A stretch of DNA of 24,554 nucleotides from CAYHDV01 sp047619465. Lineage in GTDB: Bacteria > Patescibacteriota > Minisyncoccia > Phycocordibacterales > CSBR16-119. Position numbers and translations under genes: made by a program. Below, piece by piece: positions 19,500 to 24,554 of this stretch. The DNA lies in assembly GCA_047619465.1 (NCBI GenBank), contig JBLHJW010000012.1:1-24554 (forward strand). Direction: 5' to 3'. The notes under the pieces were generated by a model. That model was given only the letters and a program-made list of their open reading frames with translations. It searched no databases and was not told the origin of the DNA. How positions within the stretch are numbered: position 1 is the first letter of the stretch; each line of letters opens with the position of its first letter.

Positions 19500-20519
19500 A
19501 TGAAAAAAATCGAATTTTTGGCCTTGGGAGATGTAGTAATAGATGCTTTTATAGAACTCGATGATGCGAAAGTTACTTGTGATATAAATGACGAGAACTG
19601 CACAATTGCGATGCGTTTTGGAGACAAAATCCCCTACAAGAAAGCAACTGTGGTAGAAGGAGTCGGAAATAGTCCAAATGCCAGTGTCTCAGCAGCAAGA
19701 CTTGGTTTGAATTCTGTGATTCTTACTCACGTAGGAGAAGACAAACATGGCGAGGACTGCATTCAAGCACTTAGCAACAATGGAGTAGACACAAGCTTGA
19801 TCCAAAAGCAGGCCAGTTTTGATACAAATTACCACTACGTACTATCTTTTGACGCCGAAAGAACCATTCTTATTAAGCATGCAGAATTTAACTATGACTT
19901 GGATAAAGAGTTATCTGAGGTTGAATCAGTAGACTGGATGTATTTATCTTCTTTAGCAGAGAACTCTCTTCCCCACCACGCGGAAATTGCAAAATATTTA
20001 AAGGGTAATCCAGATACAAAATTGGCGTTTCAGCCAGGAACTTTCCAGATGAAACTTGGGTACGAAAAGTTAAAAGATATATATGAATCTACAGAGTTAT
20101 TTTTCTGCAACAAAGAAGAGGCAAATAGAATACTTATGGAGGCCGGCAAATTCCAGAAAGCAGAAACTGATATGAAAAATATCTTAAAAGCAATGAAAGA
20201 TCTTGGTCCAAAAATTGCCATTATTACAGATGGCCCAGATGGTGCTTACGCATATGACGGAGAAAAAATCCTCTTTGTACCAATGTACCCAGATCCACAA
20301 CCTCCAGTAGAAAGAACTGGTGCTGGAGATTCTTTTTCTAGTGCTCTAACATCATTTATTGCTGGAGGCATGTCACTAGAAGATGCACTACTTCGAGCAC
20401 CTATAAATTCCATGAACGTAGTTCAACATATTGGAGCTCAAGCTGGTCTTTTAACAAAAGAAGAAATAGAAAGCTGGCTAGATAAAAAACCAGAAGACTA
20501 TAAAATAAGCAAACTCTAA
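19500..20519 (+). CDS. PfkB/ribokinase-family carbohydrate or nucleoside kinase
   Basis: 339 residues. An N-terminal glycine-rich signature is present (VGNSPNASVSAARLGLNSVI, 55-74, then THVGEDKHGEDCI). The C-terminal PfkB signature is RTGAGDSFSSALTSFIAGG (272-290), with D277 as the catalytic base and GAGD as the anion hole. ITDGPDGAYAYDGEKI (242-257) is the nucleotide-side strand-turn. These enzymes phosphorylate sugars or nucleosides with ATP. The acceptor cannot be told from the sequence; ribokinase, fructokinase and nucleoside kinase are all possible. The start is an ATG after an AT-rich stretch without a Shine-Dalgarno site. The stop is joined to the next gene by TAA-T-ATG. Confidence 0.9.
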   Translation: MKKIEFLALGDVVIDAFIELDDAKVTCDINDENCTIAMRFGDKIPYKKATVVEGVGNSPNASVSAARLGLNSVILTHVGEDKHGEDCIQALSNNGVDTSLIQKQASFDTNYHYVLSFDAERTILIKHAEFNYDLDKELSEVESVDWMYLSSLAENSLPHHAEIAKYLKGNPDTKLAFQPGTFQMKLGYEKLKDIYESTELFFCNKEEANRILMEAGKFQKAETDMKNILKAMKDLGPKIAIITDGPDGAYAYDGEKILFVPMYPDPQPPVERTGAGDSFSSALTSFIAGGMSLEDALLRAPINSMNVVQHIGAQAGLLTKEEIESWLDKKPEDYKISKL

Positions 20520-20520
20520 T

Positions 20521-21156
20521 ATGCTCAAGGAATTTGGAGACTTTGGAACAAACGAAGAAGCAAGGCCACCAGAAGAAGTGGCTTTGCAAAGAGCGGTAAC
20601 CAAACAAATAACCACAAAAAAAGAGGAGGAAGACGTTATCAATAAAAGAAACAAGTATCCCGAAGATGAACTAGACACTCTTTTAGACAAAGACGCTATT
20701 CAGGCAGGAGAAATAGCTTTAGCAAAACAAGAAACAAATGAGTCAAGTTTTACAAGAAATCTAGAGGCCAAACTAGAGAAAATGGAAGAGTCGTTAAAGA
20801 AGAAAATTAGAAGTTACGGTGCTAAATCATTTCATAAAGACGATCTTGATAGGAAAGTTGATGATAATACAGACGAGCTAAACGAAATATATAACACTCT
20901 TCACGAGGTTCTCATGACTACCCCACCAACAGAGCCAAGAAGTCGGAAAAGATTTTTTAGAGAGCAAAAAGAAATGACCATTGCAGTTAGAAAGACTAGA
21001 GAGAGACTTGAATCGGAAATACTCAGAGCTAAAGCTTACTTGGAAATACTCAAAGACAAGCAGACCGTCACCGCAACAGAAGCTGCTGAGGCGTATGAAG
21101 CATTGAAGAATATACAATCTATCCTTAGGCCAAATAAAAACCTTGGAAATAATTAG
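20521..21156 (+). CDS. Coiled-coil protein of unknown function
   Basis: 211 residues, very rich in Lys and Glu, no membrane segment. Predicted coiled coils lie at about 77-100 (FTRNLEAKLEKMEESLKKKI) and 150-178 (TIAVRKTRERLESEILRAKA). The N-terminal 70 residues look disordered (EEARPPEEVALQ; TTKKEEEDVINKRNK). No enzyme motif or recognised family. It starts one base after the PfkB kinase stop (TAA-T-ATG), so it is probably co-translated with it. It shares general style, though not clear sequence identity, with the next gene. Confidence 0.8.
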   Translation: MLKEFGDFGTNEEARPPEEVALQRAVTKQITTKKEEEDVINKRNKYPEDELDTLLDKDAIQAGEIALAKQETNESSFTRNLEAKLEKMEESLKKKIRSYGAKSFHKDDLDRKVDDNTDELNEIYNTLHEVLMTTPPTEPRSRKRFFREQKEMTIAVRKTRERLESEILRAKAYLEILKDKQTVTATEAAEAYEALKNIQSILRPNKNLGNN

Positions 21157-21158
21157 TC

Positions 21159-21674
21159 ATGGAAAAATTTAACAATGATAAATCAGGAAAAGACGAAAAA
21201 GCCCCCTTGGTAAATAAAAGGGATGAAATTAATGATGCTGTCTCTGCAAGAGAAAAAGAAGGACTGGTTGGGTCAGATAATACTACGGATTTTGATAATG
21301 CAAGATTCAATATGATCACTGGGAAAAAAGATTTCAGCGAATATAAACCAGAGAATGTAGAGGATCTGAATAATGAAATTGAATTCCTACGAAAAGAGAT
21401 TGAATCATTTGAAATAAACGAATCCCTCCTTAAGCAGGAAGAGCGACAAAGTTACACTATTGCAAATCAAATACGTAATGCAAGACTAGGTAAAACTAAT
21501 CGGTCTAGTTTTAGTTTTGATCAGTTGAGAACACGATCAAGAAGGCTTGATCAGAAAATGACAAAAATGAGAGAAGAGTTGAATGATGAAGCTTCAAAAA
21601 TAAATCCTGAACTTATGGAAAAGTATAAAAAAGTTCAAAATCTAATGAAAAACACTGACCCATCTTTGAATTAG
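21159..21674 (+). CDS. Coiled-coil protein of unknown function
   Basis: 171 residues, charged and helical. A polar, probably disordered start (NNDKSGKDEKAPLVNKRDE) leads to a long coiled coil at about 64-165 (NVEDLNNEIEFLRKEIESFE; FDQLRTRSRRLDQKMTKMRE). It has no membrane segment, signal peptide or known motif. It lies 2 nt after the previous gene and is the last gene of the plus-strand operon. Its stop codon overlaps the stop of the convergent gene at 21671 by three bases, and no terminator lies between. Confidence 0.78.
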   Translation: MEKFNNDKSGKDEKAPLVNKRDEINDAVSAREKEGLVGSDNTTDFDNARFNMITGKKDFSEYKPENVEDLNNEIEFLRKEIESFEINESLLKQEERQSYTIANQIRNARLGKTNRSSFSFDQLRTRSRRLDQKMTKMREELNDEASKINPELMEKYKKVQNLMKNTDPSLN

Positions 21675-21901
21675 AAAATTAGGGAAATAAACGCCACAAC
21701 GAACCAAGCTATATTTATTAAAGCAGGAGGATATGCCTTATCGTCAAATGCATCCACCACCACAAAAAGTGCCCCTATTAGATTGAGTAGGTTGTATAAT
21801 AATCCATCAGATATTACATGAAAAGAAAGGAGAGCATACGCAGATATTATTGATACTGCTCCAACCCATCCAAAAAGTGAGATTAAATTCTTTTTTTTCA
21901 T
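21671..21901 (-). CDS. CBU_0592-like small membrane protein
   Basis: 76 residues with three hydrophobic segments. The pattern G-W-V-G-A then S-A-Y-A-L-L-S at the first helix, Y-N-L-L-N-L-I-G-A-L-F in the middle, and P-P-A-L-I-N-I-A-W-F at the last helix matches the CBU_0592-like domain of small membrane proteins with unknown function. It is the last gene of the transketolase operon, one base after the VOC gene (TAA-T-ATG). An AAGGA lies 9 nt before its ATG, inside the end of the VOC gene. The family call is from memory of the pattern and is moderately sure. Confidence 0.75.
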   Translation of the reverse strand: MKKKNLISLFGWVGAVSIISAYALLSFHVISDGLLYNLLNLIGALFVVVDAFDDKAYPPALINIAWFVVAFISLIF

Positions 21902-21902
21902 A

Positions 21903-22280
21903 TTATTTTTTCCTTGTAAAAAAAGTACTCAAAAATCCTTCTGGATATGAAATTTCAAATGAGGTGTCTACCCATTCATCATCTCTAATACTAAAAGAGA
22001 CAAAATCTTTACCTTTGAATTCCTGCCATAACAACCAGACATTCTTAACCATAAGGGAAAGGTCACAACTAGATACTGGTTTATAACCATTTTCTGGCGT
22101 AAAAAGCTCAGGAATAGTAGAGCCTGTATCAAACATCACCCCTTGATCTTTTGGTCGATCCCACTCTTTAAGGATTGGGAATTTTAAGACATTTTTATAA
22201 AAAGAATAAACTTTATTAAAGTCGTTTGGATAAATCTTTAATCTAAACTCATTTTCATTTGTAAGCCAAAATTCTGACAT
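21903..22280 (-). CDS. VOC (glyoxalase/bleomycin-resistance fold) family protein
   Basis: 125 residues. The first beta-alpha-beta unit is typical of the vicinal-oxygen-chelate fold (EFRLKIYPNDFNKVYSFYKN, then VLKFPILKEW). The second half, VSSCDLSLMVKNVWLLWQEF with SFEISYPEGFL, gives the paired module. The usual metal-binding His/Glu set is not obvious, so it may bind a ligand rather than catalyse a reaction. It is joined by TAA-T-ATG junctions to transketolase C upstream and the CBU_0592-like gene downstream. Confidence 0.8.
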   Translation of the reverse strand: MSEFWLTNENEFRLKIYPNDFNKVYSFYKNVLKFPILKEWDRPKDQGVMFDTGSTIPELFTPENGYKPVSSCDLSLMVKNVWLLWQEFKGKDFVSFSIRDDEWVDTSFEISYPEGFLSTFFTRKK

Positions 22281-22281
22281 A

Positions 22282-23274
22282 TTATTTTCTTTTTAAAACT
22301 TTCTCTATGGCATCCTTAATGGAATCTTTATCCATTTTGTAATGAGTAATAAGCTCATCTGGTTCTCCAGACTGGCCAAACTGATCATGAACTCCAATAA
22401 ACTCCATAGGTACAGGGTGTTCTTTCGAAAGAGTTTCTGCTACAGCAGATCCTAATCCACCAGCTATCTGGTGCTCTTCAACAGTGACAATAGCACCGCA
22501 GTGTTTTGCAAACTCTACAACTGCTTTTGTGTCCATTGGCTTGATCGTAGCTAAATTTAAAACGCTAGTTGGAATACCCAATTCTGTCATTTCATGTGCG
22601 GCAAGTAGCGCATTGTGAAGCACTGGTCCAGCGCCGATGATACCCACAAGAGGCTCTTGGGCATCATAGAAAAGCTGAGCTTTACCAATAGCAAACGGCG
22701 TGTCTTTCGTTGTAAATACGGGTGATTTTGAGCGTCCTAGACGTATATATGAAGGCCCATTTGTCTTACCTATTGCTAATGTTGCTTTTCTAGCTTCTTC
22801 TGCGTCTACTGGTACGATAACTGTCATATTTGGCTGCATCCGCATAAGTCCTATGTCTTCTAGAGCCTGGTGAGTAGCACCATCTGGACCAACAGAAACT
22901 CCAGCATGAGAACCTACAATTTTCACATTGCTCTCATTTATAGAGATAGTTGTTCTTATTTGTTCGTTGTTTCGTCCAGGAGAAAAAGTAGCATAGCTAG
23001 CAATGAAAGGAACCTTCCCCATCGCGGCCATTCCAGCCGCAACTGTTGCTAAGTTCTGTTCTGCTACCCCTATTTCTACATATCGCTCAGGGAATTTTTC
23101 TTTAAACCAGTGTATCCGAGTAGACTCCGCCAAGTCAGCACACAAAGCTACAATGTTTGGGTTCTTCTCTCCAAGCTCCACAAGCCCGTGACCAAAACCG
23201 TCCCTTGTTGGCGCCATCTCAATCTTTTCTAGATTAAGTGTGTCTTTATTAAGTTTTGCAAATTTATCAAGCAT
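22282..23274 (-). CDS. tktB: Transketolase, C-terminal half (pyrimidine-binding and C domains)
   Basis: 330 residues. The Pyr domain carries the glutamate that activates thiamine diphosphate, E72 in YVEIGVAEQNLATVAAG. GRNNEQIRTTI (100-110), HAGVSVGPDGATHQALED with H135, and MTVIVPVDAEEARKA follow in the usual order. The C-terminal domain starts near residue 205 (GIIGAGPVLHNALLAA) and includes VEEHQIAGGLGSAVAE. It pairs with the N-terminal half encoded at 23658-24518 to form an active enzyme that transfers two-carbon units between ketoses and aldoses in the non-oxidative pentose phosphate pathway. It follows the membrane-protein gene by one base (TAA-A-ATG). Two-part transketolases are known in archaea and many bacteria. 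Confidence 0.95.
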   Translation of the reverse strand: MLDKFAKLNKDTLNLEKIEMAPTRDGFGHGLVELGEKNPNIVALCADLAESTRIHWFKEKFPERYVEIGVAEQNLATVAAGMAAMGKVPFIASYATFSPGRNNEQIRTTISINESNVKIVGSHAGVSVGPDGATHQALEDIGLMRMQPNMTVIVPVDAEEARKATLAIGKTNGPSYIRLGRSKSPVFTTKDTPFAIGKAQLFYDAQEPLVGIIGAGPVLHNALLAAHEMTELGIPTSVLNLATIKPMDTKAVVEFAKHCGAIVTVEEHQIAGGLGSAVAETLSKEHPVPMEFIGVHDQFGQSGEPDELITHYKMDKDSIKDAIEKVLKRK

Positions 23275-23275
23275 T

Positions 23276-23656
23276 TTATTTTTTTATTCTAGTTAATCCA
23301 TGGTGTGGTCTCCAGTGATATGTTTTGTACCAGTAACTCATCACAGAGAGTGAGTAAACAGACAGTGCGATAATCACCCAGAGTTTGGACTCTTGAGTAG
23401 CTGGGAAGTTGACAGCTTCTGCAACAAGGTAAGATCCAGCAGCGAGTGCTCCTGCGACAAATATATCAGTCAAACTATTCTTCAAACTTTCTCCTTCATC
23501 ATTTTTATATTCAAATATCTCCCACCCAATAGCTAGAATAAAACCAGCAATAATTGCATACGAAATCTGTAATTCAATAACAAAGAAAAGCAGACCGAAT
23601 CCCAATCCACTAATTGCATGTACTATTGACCATATATCTAAAAAATCTTTGTTCAT
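23276..23656 (-). CDS. Four-helix membrane protein encoded between the transketolase halves
   Basis: 126 residues with about four hydrophobic segments. Conserved-looking polar residues sit inside them: H13 and S16 (IVHAISGLGFGLLFF), then GWEIFEYKNDEGESLKNSLT with W-E-x-x-E and N/D. This H...WE..E...N...D pattern recalls VanZ/YjdF-type membrane proteins (DUF2238-like), but I cannot assign it. It begins one base after the transketolase N-half (TAA-T-ATG) and ends one base before the C-half. Translation of all three is therefore probably coupled, and the gene has been kept in a position where it separates two subunits of one enzyme. Function unknown. Confidence 0.8.
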   Translation of the reverse strand: MNKDFLDIWSIVHAISGLGFGLLFFVIELQISYAIIAGFILAIGWEIFEYKNDEGESLKNSLTDIFVAGALAAGSYLVAEAVNFPATQESKLWVIIALSVYSLSVMSYWYKTYHWRPHHGLTRIKK

Positions 23657-23657
23657 A

Positions 23658-24518
23658 TTATTCGCTGTGACCGCCTTCGATCTTACCTTGTAATGTTCGT
23701 AGTTCTTTCAAAAATTTCTTTTCCTCCTCTGTACTCGGCGGCTTACCATGCCATCGGAAGTCATGCTCAATTTCCTTGATTCCTTTTCCTGGTATTGTAT
23801 GAGCCAAAATACAGACTGGTTTTTCTACTATAGCTTTTGATTGCTCAACTGCATTTATAAATTCTTCAATGTTGTGGCCATCTACGTCAATAACATGAAA
23901 GCCAAAAGCTTCGAACTTATCTTTAAGAGGCTCCAAGGGCATAACATCTTCAGTGTTTCCGTTTATCTGAATATTATTTCTATCTACTACACAAGTGAGG
24001 TTGCCAAGCTTGTTTGCTCCAGCAAACATTGCTCCTTCCCATGTGTTTCCGGCTTGAAGCTCTCCATCAGAGAGTAAGCAGTATATCTGCACTGGTGATT
24101 CATCCATACGAGCTGCGTACGCCATACCTGAAGCCTGAGAAAGTCCAGAACCAAGTGGTCCCGACGTAGTTTCTAGTCCTGGCAGAAGAGTTCTTTCAGG
24201 ATGTCCCTGTAGACGTGTGCCAAACTTTCGAAGAGTCTTCAACTCTTCTATTGGAAAGTATCCAGCGTGTGCCATAGACGCATAACGAACGGGTACGATG
24301 TGTCCGTTTGAAAGTATAAGTCTGTCTCGATCTACTTTGTCAGGGTCTTTAGGATCATGGTTTAGAATATGAAAATAAAAGGCGGTAAATATGTCTGTCA
24401 TTCCAAGTGGCCCCGCTGTGTGGCCAGATCCCGCATCTTCAAGCATGTCAATAATAGACATGCGAATGTCGTTTGCCTTTAGTTCAAGTTCTTTAATTTT
24501 TTCATCGGATACATGCAT
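23658..24518 (-). CDS. tktA: Transketolase, N-terminal half (thiamine diphosphate-binding domain)
   Basis: 286 residues from the ATG at 24518. An in-frame ATG at 24545 is rejected because it lies upstream of the -10 box TACAAT at 24525-24530. The PP domain shows AGSGHTAGPLGMTD with H33, L-S-N-G-H with H73, and RLQGHPE with H106. SGPLGSGLSQASG (119-131) follows. The diphosphate/Mg2+ motif is SDGELQAGNTWE (150-161) with N181 in DRNNIQING. These are the catalytic and cofactor residues of the N-terminal half. It heads a five-gene minus-strand operon (this gene, a membrane protein, the C-half, a VOC protein and a CBU_0592-like protein). No Shine-Dalgarno site; predicted leaderless. Confidence 0.95.
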   Translation of the reverse strand: MHVSDEKIKELELKANDIRMSIIDMLEDAGSGHTAGPLGMTDIFTAFYFHILNHDPKDPDKVDRDRLILSNGHIVPVRYASMAHAGYFPIEELKTLRKFGTRLQGHPERTLLPGLETTSGPLGSGLSQASGMAYAARMDESPVQIYCLLSDGELQAGNTWEGAMFAGANKLGNLTCVVDRNNIQINGNTEDVMPLEPLKDKFEAFGFHVIDVDGHNIEEFINAVEQSKAIVEKPVCILAHTIPGKGIKEIEHDFRWHGKPPSTEEEKKFLKELRTLQGKIEGGHSE

Positions 24519-24524
24519 GTGTTT

Positions 24525-24533
24525 ATTGTAGCA
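24525..24533 (-). promoter_or_regulatory. Extended -10 of the transketolase operon
   Basis: TGCTACAAT on the minus strand ends 6 nt before the ATG at 24518. The window ends too soon to judge the -35. Confidence 0.55.
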
Positions 24534-24554
24534 AACGATAACCATATTAGAGAT

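Noticed and set aside
22282..24518. Transketolase broken by a frameshift
   Set aside because: The halves are separated by a complete gene, each has its own start and stop, and the break falls at the domain boundary used by known two-subunit transketolases.
23658..24545. ATG at 24545 as start of the transketolase N-half
   Set aside because: It lies upstream of the extended -10 box; the ATG at 24518 matches family N-termini and the leaderless pattern. The same reasoning removes the upstream starts at 17419 and 19228.
1..24554. CRISPR array, insertion sequence, phage genes or riboswitch
   Set aside because: No regularly spaced direct repeats, transposase, integrase, phage structural genes or known riboswitch core could be recognised by reading.

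Overview
The window is AT-rich, compact bacterial chromosome on the standard code (TGA is used as a stop, and an RF1 gene is present). Gene content and style point to the Candidate Phyla Radiation / Patescibacteria, most likely a Parcubacteria-type lineage. The signs are almost no Shine-Dalgarno sites, very short intergenic gaps, a transketolase encoded as two polypeptides, an L31 without zinc cysteines, and envelope proteins with the G-x-GSPGNET-x-YFG style of peptidoglycan-binding domain. This placement is inference, because no 16S rRNA gene is present.

Layout. (1) 1-2396: a partial DoxX-like membrane protein, a PrxQ/BCP peroxiredoxin, a small two-helix membrane protein and an unrecognised membrane-anchored protein. 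(2) 2482-10165: a complete F-type ATP synthase operon on the minus strand in the canonical order atpI-B-E-F-H-A-G-D-C. Two of its gaps (A/G and D/C) are enlarged. Each holds a small plus-strand membrane-protein gene with its own promoter and terminator, plus a related repeat element. (3) 10208-11517: a lipoprotein with a peptidoglycan-binding domain, tRNA-Ile(GAU), and an unexplained structured non-coding region. (4) 11518-16100: prfA, divergent prmC, rpmE (L31), a coiled-coil lytic transglycosylase and rplY (L25). (5) 16164-19168: a beta-propeller-like protein and a GlcD-type FAD oxidase. (6) 19234-21674: a plus-strand operon of a small acidic protein, a PfkB sugar/nucleoside kinase and two unknown coiled-coil proteins. 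(7) 21671-24518: a minus-strand operon with both transketolase halves, an unknown membrane protein between them, a VOC protein and a CBU_0592-like membrane protein.

How the genes work together: the ATP synthase is the energy-coupling unit. Its c subunit carries two ring carboxylates plus an E-S-T-x-x-Y signature, which suggests Na+ rather than H+ coupling. Transketolase and the PfkB kinase are parts of sugar and pentose metabolism. prfA, prmC, rpmE, rplY and the tRNA form a translation cluster.

The strongest unexpected signal is in how these genes are started. At least ten operon-head genes have a -10 box ending exactly 6-8 nt before the ATG, with no ribosome binding site, so their mRNAs should be leaderless. 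The genes that follow in operons repeatedly begin at a stereotyped TAA-T-ATG junction. Together these suggest that translation here depends mainly on leaderless initiation followed by termination-reinitiation.
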